Below, piece by piece: positions 35,822 through 44,582 of a DNA stretch of 64,000 nt. The notes beneath the pieces were generated by a model. That model made no database searches. It had not been told where the DNA came from and saw only the letters and a program-made list of their open reading frames with translations. This DNA is from Litoreibacter albidus. GTDB taxonomy: Bacteria > Pseudomonadota > Alphaproteobacteria > Rhodobacterales > Rhodobacteraceae. The translations under genes and the position numbers were made by a program. Location of the stretch: contig NZ_FNOI01000004.1 of NCBI RefSeq assembly GCF_900107015.1, positions 186,001 to 250,000 on the forward strand. The letters run 5' to 3'. Position 1 is the stretch's first letter. Every line of letters starts with the position of its first letter.

Positions 35822-37350
35822 GCACTGCTCCCGCAATCGAATTAAAAGGCATATCCAAGGCCTTCGGCGCTGTCCAAGCGAACAAAGACATCTCGATCCG
35901 CGTGATGCCGGGGACGATCCACGGGATCATCGGCGAGAACGGCGCGGGCAAGTCGACGCTGATGTCGATCCTCTACGGCTTTTACAAAGCCGACAAAGGC
36001 GACATCTATATTTCCGGCCAGAAAACCGCGATCCCTGACAGCCAAGCCGCCATCGCGGCGGGCATCGGGATGGTGTTTCAGCACTTCAAACTGGTGCAAA
36101 ACTTCACCGTGCTGGAAAACGTCATTCTGGGTGCGGAGGACGGCGCGTTGCTGGCCCCGTCCCTGCGCAAAGCCCGCAAGGAGCTGACCGCGCTGGCCGC
36201 CGAATACGAGCTGAACGTGAACCCAGACGCCCTGATCGAAGAGATCGGCGTGGGCATGCAGCAGCGCGTGGAAATCCTCAAAGCCCTGTACCGACAGGCC
36301 GACATTCTTATTCTGGACGAGCCAACCGGCGTGCTGACCCCCGCCGAAGCCGACCAGCTGTTTCGCATTCTTCACCGCCTGAAGGATGAGGGCAAAACCA
36401 TCATCCTGATCACTCACAAGCTGCGCGAAATCATGGAAGCCACGGACACCGTGTCCGTGATGCGGCGCGGGGAGATGACGGCGACGGTCAAGACCTCGGA
36501 GACCTCGCCAGAGCATCTGGCAGAGCTGATGGTGGGGCGCAAAGTCTTGCTGCGCGTGGACAAGACCCCCGCCCAACCGGGCGAGAAAGTGCTGGAAGTC
36601 GAAAACCTGCGCGTCGTGGACGCCGCTGGTGTGGAGCGTGTGAAAGGCATCTCGCTGGAAGTGCGCGCGGGCGAAATTCTGGGCATCGCAGGCGTGGCCG
36701 GCAACGGCCAGTCAGAGCTGCTTGAGGTGCTTGGCGGCATGGAAAACGGCACCGGCACAATCCGTGTGAACGGAAAAGAGCTGGACCTGACGGGCAAATT
36801 CTCCGACGCGCGGTCGCGGCGCAAACGCGGCATCGCGCATGTGCCCGAAGACCGCCAGCGCGAAGGCCTGATCATGGACTTCAAGGCGTGGGAAAACACC
36901 GCCTTTGGCTATGACGACGACGACGCCTACCGCGCTGGCCTGCTGATGGACAACGCGGCGATCCGCGAAGACGCGCAAGGCAAGATCGAGCGCTTCGACG
37001 TGCGCCCCGCCAACAGTGAGTTGGAGGCCAAGAGCTTCTCGGGCGGGAACCAGCAGAAGATCGTTCTGGCCCGCGAAATCGAACGTGACCCCGACCTGCT
37101 GCTGATCGGCCAGCCGACGCGCGGCGTCGACATCGGGGCGATTGAATTCATCCACCAACAGATTGTAGCCCTGCGCGACAAAGGCAAAGCCATTTTGCTG
37201 GTGTCGGTGGAGTTAGAAGAAATCCTGTCCCTGTCGGACCGCATCGCGGTGATCTTCGACGGCAAGCTGATGGGCGAACGCCTGCCCGCCGAGACAGACG
37301 AAAAAGAGCTGGGCCTAATGATGGCCGGCATGACTGGGAAGGACAGCTGA
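35818..37350 (+). CDS. Nucleoside-type ABC importer, tandem ATP-binding protein
   Basis: 510 residues with two nucleotide-binding domains, as in sugar and nucleoside importers (RbsA/YufO-like). Domain 1 has Walker A GENGAGKSTLMSILYG and Walker B ILILDEPTGVLTPAE; its signature is degenerate (VGMQQRVEI). Domain 2 has the usual degenerate Walker A (GVAGNGQSELLEV), a full signature SFSGGNQQKIVLAREI and LLIGQPTRGVDIG. The start is GTG at 35818 within the preceding stop. It energises the two permeases immediately downstream. Confidence 0.93.
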   Translation: MSTAPAIELKGISKAFGAVQANKDISIRVMPGTIHGIIGENGAGKSTLMSILYGFYKADKGDIYISGQKTAIPDSQAAIAAGIGMVFQHFKLVQNFTVLENVILGAEDGALLAPSLRKARKELTALAAEYELNVNPDALIEEIGVGMQQRVEILKALYRQADILILDEPTGVLTPAEADQLFRILHRLKDEGKTIILITHKLREIMEATDTVSVMRRGEMTATVKTSETSPEHLAELMVGRKVLLRVDKTPAQPGEKVLEVENLRVVDAAGVERVKGISLEVRAGEILGIAGVAGNGQSELLEVLGGMENGTGTIRVNGKELDLTGKFSDARSRRKRGIAHVPEDRQREGLIMDFKAWENTAFGYDDDDAYRAGLLMDNAAIREDAQGKIERFDVRPANSELEAKSFSGGNQQKIVLAREIERDPDLLLIGQPTRGVDIGAIEFIHQQIVALRDKGKAILLVSVELEEILSLSDRIAVIFDGKLMGERLPAETDEKELGLMMAGMTGKDS

Positions 37351-37351
37351 G

Positions 37352-38446
37352 ATGGAACAATTGCCAAAGTGGGCTGACCTGATCGTCGTGCCCTTGGTGG
37401 GGCTGATCCTTGCCTTTATCCTGTCGATGTTGATGGTCTTGGCCACGGGCCACGACCCGCTCGACGCGCTGAAACTGATGGTGTCGGGCGCGCTTGGGTC
37501 CACCTACGGGTGGGGCTACACGCTCTATTATGCCACGAACTTTATCTTCACCGGCTTGGCCGTTGCCGTGGCCTTCCACGCATCGCTGTTCAACATCGGT
37601 GGCGAGGGGCAAGCGGCGCTTGGCGGACTTGGCGTGGCGCTGGTGTGCCTGTTCATCCCATGGCCGCATTGGACCATTGCGCTGCTGGCGGCGACCGCTG
37701 CGGCGGGTATATTCGGCGCGCTATGGGCGCTGATCCCTGCCTATCTGCAAGCCAAGCGCGGCAGTCACATCGTGATCACCACGATCATGTTCAACTTTAT
37801 CGCGGCGTCCCTTCTGAACTACGTGCTGGTGAACCAACTGCGCCCGAAAGGTGCTATGGACCCAGCCACGGCCAAGTTCCCAAAGCCGTCGCATCTGCCG
37901 TCCTTGGGCGAGATCCTGAACAGCGTTGGCATCCCCTTTGCCAAGGGCACCCCTGCCAACGTTACGCTGCTGGTCGCGCTGGCGGCCTGCGTGTTCGTCT
38001 ATTACCTGATCTGGCGCACGCGGCTCGGCTACCAATTGCGCGCCTTTGGCAAATCGCAACCTGCGGCCGTTTATGCGGGCATCAATCCGGTGAAAATCAC
38101 CATCATCACGATGATGATTTCCGGCGCGCTGGCGGGGCTTATGGCGATTAACAACGTTATGGGCGAGGCCGAACGGCTGATCCTTGGCTCCGTGGAGGGC
38201 GCGGGCTTTATCGGCATTGCGGTGGCCTTGATGGGCCGGTCGCACCCGATTGGCATCCTGTTTTCGGCGCTGCTGTTCGGCGCGCTTTATCAGGGCGGAG
38301 CGGAGCTTGGCTTGTGGACGTCGATCCCGCGCGAGTTGGTGATTGTGATCCAAGCGCTGGTGATCCTGTTTACCGGCGCTTTGGACAACATGGTGCGCCT
38401 GATGGTCGCCAAAGTCTTGGTGCGACCCAAGCGGGCGGAGGCGTAA
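37352..38446 (+). CDS. Nucleoside-type ABC importer permease 1
   Basis: 364 residues, about ten hydrophobic segments, of the BPD_transp_2 class (YufP-like). Typical elements are FIFTGLAVAVAFHASLFNIGGEGQAALGGLGV, AKRGSHIVITTIMFNFIAASLLNYVL and GFIGIAVALMGRSHPIGILFSALLFGALYQGG. It begins one base after the ATPase stop and pairs with the next permease, three bases downstream. Confidence 0.92.
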   Translation: MEQLPKWADLIVVPLVGLILAFILSMLMVLATGHDPLDALKLMVSGALGSTYGWGYTLYYATNFIFTGLAVAVAFHASLFNIGGEGQAALGGLGVALVCLFIPWPHWTIALLAATAAAGIFGALWALIPAYLQAKRGSHIVITTIMFNFIAASLLNYVLVNQLRPKGAMDPATAKFPKPSHLPSLGEILNSVGIPFAKGTPANVTLLVALAACVFVYYLIWRTRLGYQLRAFGKSQPAAVYAGINPVKITIITMMISGALAGLMAINNVMGEAERLILGSVEGAGFIGIAVALMGRSHPIGILFSALLFGALYQGGAELGLWTSIPRELVIVIQALVILFTGALDNMVRLMVAKVLVRPKRAEA

Positions 38447-38449
38447 ATC

Positions 38450-39415
38450 ATGGATTATTTGACACTTCTACAGATCCTCGACAGCGCGTTGCGCCTTGCC
38501 ACGCCGCTGCTGTTCGCCTGCCTTGCGGGCCTCTTTTCAGAGCGTGCGGGCATCTTCGACATCGGCCTTGAGGGCAAGATGTTGATGGCCGCGTTCTTCT
38601 CGGCGGCGACGGCATATTCAACCGGCTCTGTCTGGTTGGGGCTTTTGGCGGGGATCGCGGGGTCGATGGTGCTGTCGGGCATCCACGGGCTGGCGTCGAT
38701 CACCTTCCGTGGCAACCAACTGATTTCCGGCGTGGCGATTAACTTCTTGGCATCCGGCCTGACAGTTCTGATCGGGCTGAGCTGGTTCAAACTGGGCGGG
38801 CAAACCCCGTCGCTGAGCGGCGACGCGCGGTTCCAAGGCATCGACCTGCCGTTCGCGGAGGCCGCGATGAGCGTGCCGCTGATCGGGCCGCTCTACGCGG
38901 AGGTGCTATCCGGGCATACGCTGCTGGTTTACGTGGCGCTGCTGTGCGTTCCGGCGACGTGGTACATCTTGTACCGCACCCGCTTCGGGCTGCGGCTTCG
39001 CGCTGTGGGGGAGAACCCTGCGGCGGTGGACACGGCGGGTATTTCCGTGGTCGGGCTGCGCTATGCGGCGGTGGCAATCTGCGGCGTGCTATGCGGTTTG
39101 GCGGGGGCGTATTTAGCGACCGGCCTTGGCGCCAGCTTTGTCAAAGAGATGACAGCGGGGCGCGGCTACATCGCGCTGGCGGCGCTGATCTTTGCCAAAT
39201 GGCGTCCGTGGTATGCGTTATCCGCAACCTTGTTGTTCGGGCTGCTGGAGGCGGTCTCCAACCGTTACCCTAGCCTTGACCTTGGGTTCATTACTCTGCC
39301 ATCCCAGTTTATGCAGGCCCTGCCCTACATCTTGACCGTGGTGATCCTTGCGGGGTTCGTCGGCAAGGCGACGCCGCCACGCGCTGGCGGTCAGCCTTAC
39401 GTGAAAGAGCGGTAA
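38450..39415 (+). CDS. Nucleoside-type ABC importer permease 2
   Basis: 321 residues, about nine membrane helices, YufQ-like second permease: LRLATPLLFACLAGLFSERAGIFDIGLEGKMLMAAF, FRGNQLISGVAINFLASGLTVL and GRGYIALAALIFAKWRPW are family hallmarks. It completes the substrate-binding, ATPase and two-permease importer. 113 bases separate it from the TSUP gene. Confidence 0.92.
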   Translation: MDYLTLLQILDSALRLATPLLFACLAGLFSERAGIFDIGLEGKMLMAAFFSAATAYSTGSVWLGLLAGIAGSMVLSGIHGLASITFRGNQLISGVAINFLASGLTVLIGLSWFKLGGQTPSLSGDARFQGIDLPFAEAAMSVPLIGPLYAEVLSGHTLLVYVALLCVPATWYILYRTRFGLRLRAVGENPAAVDTAGISVVGLRYAAVAICGVLCGLAGAYLATGLGASFVKEMTAGRGYIALAALIFAKWRPWYALSATLLFGLLEAVSNRYPSLDLGFITLPSQFMQALPYILTVVILAGFVGKATPPRAGGQPYVKER

Positions 39416-39528
39416 GGCACGGATATAAGTCTCAATTTCGCGGCTTTGGCCGCGGAATTAGCAGTTTTCGCAACTGGACTTATCATTTTGAATTGCTCAG
39501 TCCAGTTGACGGGGTCTAAGGAACGTAA

Positions 39529-40443
39529 ATGCAAATATACCTTCCCATAGCCGAAGTCTCGGTAAACGCTTTCTTGCTGCTGGGGCTCGGCGGCATTGTG
39601 GGAATTCTGTCTGGCATGTTCGGCGTTGGCGGCGGCTTCCTGATGACGCCGCTTTTGTTCTTCATAGGCATCCCGCCAGCCGTGGCTGTGGCCACCGAGG
39701 CGAACCAGATTGTGGCGTCTTCTTTCTCTGGCGTTCTGGCGCATTTCAAGCGGCGAACCGTGGACCTGAGGATGGGGTTGGTGCTGCTGGTCGGCGGCCT
39801 TATTGGCGCGGCCTTAGGTGTGCAGCTCTTCACGATGCTGCGCGAGATGGGCCAAGTCGACCTGCTGGTCAAGCTTTGCTACGTGGTCTTCCTTGGCATT
39901 ATCGGCGGGTTGATGTTCCTTGAGAGCCTGCGCGCAATCCGCCGCTCCAAGAACCCAACAACGGTGCCGGAGCGCAAGAAACACGGGCTGGTCCACGCCC
40001 TGCCCTTCAAGATGAAGTTCCGCACCTCGGGGCTTTATATCTCGGTAATCCCGCCGATTGTTGTGGGGCTGTTCGTGGGCATTCTGGCCGCGATCATGGG
40101 CGTTGGCGGCGGCTTTATCATGGTGCCTGCGATGATCTATATCTTGGGCATGCCAACCAAAGTGGTGATCGGGACGTCGCTGTTCCAGATCATCTTTGTG
40201 ACCGCCTTCACCACGTTGCTGCACGCGACCACGAACTACACCGTAGACATGGCCTTGGCCGTGCTACTGCTGATCGGCGGCGTTGTTGGCGCACAGATCG
40301 GCACGCGGATCGGTGTGAAGCTGAAGGCGGAACAACTGCGCATCTTGCTGTCGATCATGGTTCTGGCCGTGTGTGCGAAACTGGCGCTGGATCTGTTGAT
40401 CGAACCGTCCGAGCTCTACTCTATCGGCACGGGGGGCCACTGA
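39529..40443 (+). CDS. Sulfite exporter TauE/SafE (TSUP) family permease
   Basis: 304 residues, eight or so helices, with the paired TSUP repeats GGIVGILSGMFGVGGGFLMTPLLFFIGIPPAVAVATEANQIVASSF and VGILAAIMGVGGGFIMVPAMIYILGMPTKVVIGTSLFQIIF. TSUP proteins move sulfur-containing anions such as sulfite or sulfoacetate. AAGGAACGTAA precedes the ATG. The stop overlaps the next gene (TGATG), which belongs to a family usually paired with TSUP genes. Confidence 0.92.
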   Translation: MQIYLPIAEVSVNAFLLLGLGGIVGILSGMFGVGGGFLMTPLLFFIGIPPAVAVATEANQIVASSFSGVLAHFKRRTVDLRMGLVLLVGGLIGAALGVQLFTMLREMGQVDLLVKLCYVVFLGIIGGLMFLESLRAIRRSKNPTTVPERKKHGLVHALPFKMKFRTSGLYISVIPPIVVGLFVGILAAIMGVGGGFIMVPAMIYILGMPTKVVIGTSLFQIIFVTAFTTLLHATTNYTVDMALAVLLLIGGVVGAQIGTRIGVKLKAEQLRILLSIMVLAVCAKLALDLLIEPSELYSIGTGGH

Positions 40444-41198
40444 TGTTGCGCCTGACCGCTGCTTTGCTGTGCCTGTTGGCGCTGCCGCTTGCCGCCGAGG
40501 AAGTGGTGGCCGACCTGTCGAAAGACGAGGTTGCCATTACCGCCAACTTTGATGGCTCCGACATTTTGATTTACGGCGCGGTGAAGCGCGACGCCCCTGC
40601 CGCCGCTGGGCCGATGGAGGTGATCATCACCGTGTCCGGCCCGAAGCAACCGGTGAACGTGCGCAAGAAAGACTGGCGTTTTGGCATCTGGGTCAACGCC
40701 AGCTCCGTCGAAGTGGACGAGGCGCCCAGCTTTTATGCCGTGGCCTCCAGCGGCGCCCTGCGCGAGGTGCTGAGCCGGACCGAAGACCTGCGCCACCGCA
40801 TCTCCATCCCGCGCGCGATCCGGTCTGTGGGCGCGCCTTCTTCCGTGGTGAATGCGGCGGATTTCACCGACGCGCTGATCCGTATCCGCACCCGCAAGAA
40901 CCTGTACCAGCAGCTTGATAACGCGGTGAACCTGTTTGACGAGACGTTGTTTTCAACGACCATCGACCTGCCCGCCAATCTGGTGGAAGGCCCCTATGAC
41001 ACCCGCATTTTTCTGGTGCGCGACGGGGTTGTCGTCGATGAATACGAGACGGTGATCAAGGTGAATAAGGTCGGGTTGGAGCGCTGGATTTACGATCTGG
41101 CCCATGAGCAGCCGCTGATTTACGGCCTGCTGTCACTGTTCATCGCGATCGTTGCCGGTTGGGGCGCGTCTGCCGTGTTCCGCTACATCCGCTTCTAA
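40443..41198 (+). CDS. TIGR02186-family membrane-anchored periplasmic protein
   Basis: 251 residues from the Met at 40443, with a signal peptide (LTAALLCLLALPLAA), a periplasmic region containing VAITANFDGSDILIYGAVKRDAP and FRVGFW-like KDWRFGIWVNASSVEVDEAPSFYAVASS, and a C-terminal membrane anchor (PLIYGLLSLFIAIVAGWGASAVF). This is the TIGR02186 pattern of proteins commonly encoded beside TauE/SafE-type permeases; its job is unknown, possibly helping the permease. The start is coupled to the permease stop. The end overlaps the opposing helicase gene by four bases. Confidence 0.85.
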   Translation: MLRLTAALLCLLALPLAAEEVVADLSKDEVAITANFDGSDILIYGAVKRDAPAAAGPMEVIITVSGPKQPVNVRKKDWRFGIWVNASSVEVDEAPSFYAVASSGALREVLSRTEDLRHRISIPRAIRSVGAPSSVVNAADFTDALIRIRTRKNLYQQLDNAVNLFDETLFSTTIDLPANLVEGPYDTRIFLVRDGVVVDEYETVIKVNKVGLERWIYDLAHEQPLIYGLLSLFIAIVAGWGASAVFRYIRF

Positions 41199-42733
41199 TC
41201 CTCGGCGCTTGGCGCTTTCAGTTCCAGCTTGGCAGCGCCCTTGGGCAAGTCATCGGTGCGGAGTGCGCCTGTGGGGCGCGCCAGCATGCTGCGCGTGACC
41301 CACATCAGGCGGTTTTCGGCGCGGGTGATTGCAACATAGGCGAGCCGTTTCCACAAAGGCTGCCCCGCCTCCGCGCGCCCTGCACGGGCGGCGGCGTAAA
41401 GATCGGGCGCGAACAGCTGAACCGTGTCCCACTGGGAGCCTTGCGACTTGTGGATCGTGACCGCTGCGCCGTGCAGGAAAGCCGCGCCCATGCGGGCGGC
41501 GAAGGGAATGAACGGTTCTTCCTCTCCGGGGGCTTCGATCTTGATGATGGACGCGGCGGAGACTTGCGGATCCTCGGCCCCCATCACGTGAAGCCGCGAG
41601 AACCCAGGCTTATTGCCGGGCCCCATATAGACCACCTGCGCGCCTTTGATCAGGCCGCGCGCCTCTAGGTCGATGCGCTTTTTGCGGTGCTTGAGCGGCA
41701 GCTCGATCCCGTCGCAGATCAGCGGCTCCCCAGGGAGGAGCGTGTCGACGGTTGCGCCATATGCGCCGCGAAAGGCCTGTATCAGACGGATGCGCGTCGC
41801 GTTGCGCCACACCAACACGGGGGAGCGGGCCATCAGGTCCGCCTCCACGCGCTCCGCAAATACCACACGGTCGTCCTTGGCGGCGGCATCGCGCACCATG
41901 TTCTCGAAAGCGTTGAAGTCGATGTCTGGGTCGGCCAGCGCGTGGGCCAGATCAAGGATCGGGTTGTCTTGGGCCTGCCGGTGGACCCGCGATAGCTCCA
42001 GACGGCGGCCGTCTTTCAGCTTGTCGAAGACCATTGCGCCGGATTGCCCCACGGGGGCCAATTGCGCCGGATCGCCGAACAGAACAAGTGTCGGAAAAAT
42101 TTCGCGCAGGTCTTCGTATTGCTTCTCGTCCAGCATGGAGGATTCGTCGATGAAACCGATATCCAGCGGGTCTTCGCGGCGCTTCCAGCCTTGGATAAAG
42201 TCGGAGCCTTTCAACCCCGCCGCCGCCAGCGCCCCCGGAATGGATTTGTTGGCCTCGTAGAACAAGCGTGCGCGCTCTAGAGAGACTTCGGTCAGCCCCT
42301 CGATCTGGGGCTTTTCGCCCTGCCCCGCGAGCCAATCCGCGATGCGCTCGTATTCGGGGTCATACATGGGGGTGTATAGAATGCGGTGGATCGTCGTCGC
42401 GGGCACGCCCCTGTTGCGCAACACGCTGGCGGCTTTGTTCGTGGGGGCCAGCACCGCGATGGTGCGGCGGTCTTTGCGTGGCTTGCCGTCATAGTCGCCG
42501 GAAATAAGGTCAACGCCTGCGTCAACGACGGCTTCGACCATCTTTGCCAGCAGCAGCGTTTTACCGGAGCCCGCCTTGCCAACGATGGCCATGACCTGAC
42601 TTTTCGCGTCATTCAGCGGGGTGGTGTGACCCTCCACCAAATCGACGCCAGCCTTCGCCATGAGCTCTGTCATAGCGTCGTAGGCTTCGGCCTGATCTTC
42701 GGAAAATGTGACGGCGGAGAGGGTTTTCGACAT
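41195..42733 (-). CDS. RecD-like superfamily 1 DNA helicase
   Basis: 512 residues. N-terminal ATPase with Walker A MAIVGKAGSGKTLLLAKM, LAPTNKAASVLRNRG (motif Ia) and THRI-type motif; Walker B IGFIDESSMLDEKQYEDL; VLFGDPAQLAPVGQ (motif III); SRVHRQ (motif IV). The C terminus has the UvrD-C2 pattern VTIHKSQGSQWDTVQLF and YVAITRAENRLMWV. This resembles phage Dda/RecD2-type helicases that process DNA ends or forks. The Met at 42733 is chosen; seven codons further upstream are open. It is 42 bases ahead of the luxI stop on the same strand, so may share transcripts with luxI. Confidence 0.9.
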   Translation of the reverse strand: MSKTLSAVTFSEDQAEAYDAMTELMAKAGVDLVEGHTTPLNDAKSQVMAIVGKAGSGKTLLLAKMVEAVVDAGVDLISGDYDGKPRKDRRTIAVLAPTNKAASVLRNRGVPATTIHRILYTPMYDPEYERIADWLAGQGEKPQIEGLTEVSLERARLFYEANKSIPGALAAAGLKGSDFIQGWKRREDPLDIGFIDESSMLDEKQYEDLREIFPTLVLFGDPAQLAPVGQSGAMVFDKLKDGRRLELSRVHRQAQDNPILDLAHALADPDIDFNAFENMVRDAAAKDDRVVFAERVEADLMARSPVLVWRNATRIRLIQAFRGAYGATVDTLLPGEPLICDGIELPLKHRKKRIDLEARGLIKGAQVVYMGPGNKPGFSRLHVMGAEDPQVSAASIIKIEAPGEEEPFIPFAARMGAAFLHGAAVTIHKSQGSQWDTVQLFAPDLYAAARAGRAEAGQPLWKRLAYVAITRAENRLMWVTRSMLARPTGALRTDDLPKGAAKLELKAPSAED

Positions 42734-42775
42734 GACGCGGACCCTACCCCGCACCCCACGGGTTTGCCAGAGAGA

Positions 42776-43408
42776 TCAGGCGGCAAACTGCGCTTGTTTG
42801 TGGCCAAATGCGCGGGCGTACCAATGGGCTGCGGCCTCTGTTGAAACGCCAGCTTTCGCCGCGAGCCGTGCAAGGTGATCCGGATCAAACGTCCACAGGC
42901 CCGCGCTGATGGCATCTTGCCCACGGCCTTGGGTGCCCAGCACCTTTGGGCACCAGCCCAACTTGCGGTAAATGCGGATCATACGGGCATCGAACACGCC
43001 GGCGGCATGAGTCAAACCGTGCCCCACACCAAGCTGTGCGCCCGCGAGCATGAGCAAGGCGGCGATACGTGCGCCGTCAGGGGCCGCAGGGGAGACGCAA
43101 AACCGCGTGGTTTCCCAAATGCGTTCATCAAAGATCACGCGGTCGCTGAGGTGAGAGAAGAAATCGTTCAACATGGTGCGGCCGGTGCTTGGCAAAAACC
43201 GCATGGAGCCGCCGTGCCCACCCGCAGGCGTTTCCCAGATGACGTAGAGCGGGTTCAGGGCATCGTATTGGTCGCGCTCATAGCCGTTGGCGTCGACTGT
43301 CACGTCCCATTTCAAACGGTCATGGAATTGCGCAGCGCGGTCTTCCAGCATTCCTGTGTGAAGTTTGGGGTACGCGCCGAGTTGGTCGGCGTAGAGGTAT
43401 CTGATCAT
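42776..43408 (-). CDS. luxI: LuxI-family acyl-homoserine lactone synthase
   Basis: Makes an N-acylhomoserine lactone signal from SAM and an acyl carrier. 210 residues from the Met at 43408 (MIRYLYADQL), the usual family start; four codons upstream (MEPD) are possible. Conserved features are R-x2-x-F-W-like RAAQFHDRLKWDVTVDANGYERDQYD (core Arg, Phe, Trp, Asp), GSMRFLPSTGRTMLNDFF, and WETTRFCVSP (Glu and Arg). Its ribosome site lies inside a hairpin (43417-43434). luxR is directly upstream on the same strand. Chain length cannot be read. Confidence 0.95.
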   Translation of the reverse strand: MIRYLYADQLGAYPKLHTGMLEDRAAQFHDRLKWDVTVDANGYERDQYDALNPLYVIWETPAGGHGGSMRFLPSTGRTMLNDFFSHLSDRVIFDERIWETTRFCVSPAAPDGARIAALLMLAGAQLGVGHGLTHAAGVFDARMIRIYRKLGWCPKVLGTQGRGQDAISAGLWTFDPDHLARLAAKAGVSTEAAAHWYARAFGHKQAQFAA

Positions 43409-43416
43409 GTCGGGCT

Positions 43417-43434
43417 CCATCCGCTAGGGGATGG
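43417..43434 (-). promoter_or_regulatory. Dyad over the luxI ribosome-binding site
   Basis: Read on the minus strand, CCATCC-CCTAGC-GGATGG is a perfect 6-bp dyad. The 3' arm supplies the GGATGGAG ribosome site, nine bases ahead of the luxI ATG (43408), so the mRNA hairpin would cover it. The same dyad could be a LuxR-type DNA site. Confidence 0.55.
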
Positions 43435-43502
43435 TGAGGTCGCATGATTAGGTTAACGTCTTCGCTGAGCGCCGCGCGGGCCACGCGGTGCTTGGCAACG
43501 GA

Positions 43503-44213
43503 TCAAACGACGATCAGCCCGTGGCTAAGCGCCACCGCAACGGCGTGGGTGGTGTTACTCGCGCCCAGCTTCAGGCGTGCGCCTTCGATGTAGACGCGCA
43601 ACGTGCTTTCGGAGATTTGCAGTGTTTCGGCAATGTTGGCGCGACTGGCGCCGGTTGCCAGAAGTGTCAGCGTGTCTTTTTCGCGGGGCGACAAGGAGCG
43701 CGTGGGCGCGCGGGTTGATGCGCCTTCGATTTGCAGCGCTTTCTCATTGAGGTAATGCGAAATCAGCAACAGATCCGACGCGCGTTCGCCAGTGTAGCGC
43801 GCCCAAGTATCGTCGTTGCATTTGTGGTTGATGGAGAAGAGTGCGAACTGACCGCTGGGGCCGCGGATCGGGACGCTGAAGCCTTGGTTCCCGACGCCCG
43901 CATCTGCGGCTTCGCCAAGGAATGCGCGGGTTGCTTTGGAGGTCCAGTCCAGCGCCTTCCAGTCGATGGGATGAAACAGGCGGTAGCAGCCTTGGACGAC
44001 AGGATCGATGCGCGCGTAGTCTTCGCAGATGTAGCGGGCCACCCAATCGGAATCGTAGGTTAGCGCCGCGTATTGGCCGCCAGTGCTGTTGACGGAATGA
44101 TAGACAAGATGTTCGAGATCATAGGTAGCACGAAGGTCGATTATAAAATCTTGAACTTCATCAAGCGTTGTCGCCTGTGAAAGCATTTCCTGCATGTCTA
44201 CCAGTCGGTTCAT
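43503..44213 (-). CDS. luxR: LuxR-family autoinducer-binding transcriptional regulator
   Basis: 236 residues from the Met at 44213, preceded by GGTGGGGGCGA. The N-terminal autoinducer domain shows the expected W/Y/D set (AALTYDSDWVARYICEDYARIDPVV, IDWKALDW), and GQFALFSINH. The C-terminal GerE/LuxR HTH reads SLSPREKDTLTLLATGASRANIAETLQISESTLRVYIEGARLKLG. Upstream of luxI with 94 bases between, it presumably controls luxI. Its start lies inside the small ORF before it. Confidence 0.94.
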   Translation of the reverse strand: MNRLVDMQEMLSQATTLDEVQDFIIDLRATYDLEHLVYHSVNSTGGQYAALTYDSDWVARYICEDYARIDPVVQGCYRLFHPIDWKALDWTSKATRAFLGEAADAGVGNQGFSVPIRGPSGQFALFSINHKCNDDTWARYTGERASDLLLISHYLNEKALQIEGASTRAPTRSLSPREKDTLTLLATGASRANIAETLQISESTLRVYIEGARLKLGASNTTHAVAVALSHGLIVV

Positions 44214-44373
44214 TCGCCCCCACCCACCGACGTCGCGCGCGAACAGGTGACAAGATCTCGGTTGAGGCAACCATGATCGTGTCGTCAAGATGCTCCGCCA
44301 AATAGCTGAGTTCGTTCTTAGCGGAGAATTTCTTCAAGTCCGTCAGTACGTCTATGATCCAGTCATTCTTCAT
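44161..44373 (-). CDS. Small conserved-looking protein overlapping luxR
   Basis: 70 residues from the ATG at 44373, which has GGGAGG nine bases upstream. The product (MKNDWIIDVLTDLKKFSAKNEL, LAEHLDDTIMVASTEIL) is amphipathic helical with a basic tail. I recall similar small ORFs ahead of luxR in roseobacters, though no family name can be given. The last 53 bases overlap the luxR N terminus in another frame. Its good ribosome site and the start upstream of luxR make it likely to be real and translationally linked to luxR. Confidence 0.6.
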   Translation of the reverse strand: MKNDWIIDVLTDLKKFSAKNELSYLAEHLDDTIMVASTEILSPVRARRRWVGANEPTGRHAGNAFTGDNA

Positions 44374-44459
44374 CAACACTATCCTCCCGAAAGGGTTAAC
44401 TATCCGTTAAGAACAGCCTAGCAGCGGAATATTGCCGACGAAATTCGCCAAATAACCCT

Positions 44460-44478
44460 CCCCTAAAATAGCGAGGGG
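44460..44478. promoter_or_regulatory. Dyad upstream of the small ORF and luxR
   Basis: CCCCTAAAATAGCGAGGGG has 5-bp arms (CCCCT and AGGGG) and lies about 87 bases ahead of the small ORF start, in the only spacer upstream of the luxR transcript. It is a candidate operator; lux-box identity is not shown. Confidence 0.3.
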
Positions 44479-44524
44479 CGTGTTTGTAAGCATCAGTTTT
44501 TACAGGTTATTTTTTGACGCACAG

Positions 44525-44562
44525 AAAAGCTCCGCGAACCAAGGCGATTCGCGGGGCTTTTT
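44525..44562 (-). terminator. Bidirectional terminator after ccr
   Basis: AGC-CCGCGAA / TTCGCGG-GCT arms (one mismatch) with AAAAA on one side and TTTTT on the other, just beyond the ccr stop. On the minus strand the stem is followed by TTTTC. It ends the ccr transcript before the lux genes. Confidence 0.75.
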
Positions 44563-44582
44563 GAGACCCTATTTCCGTTACG

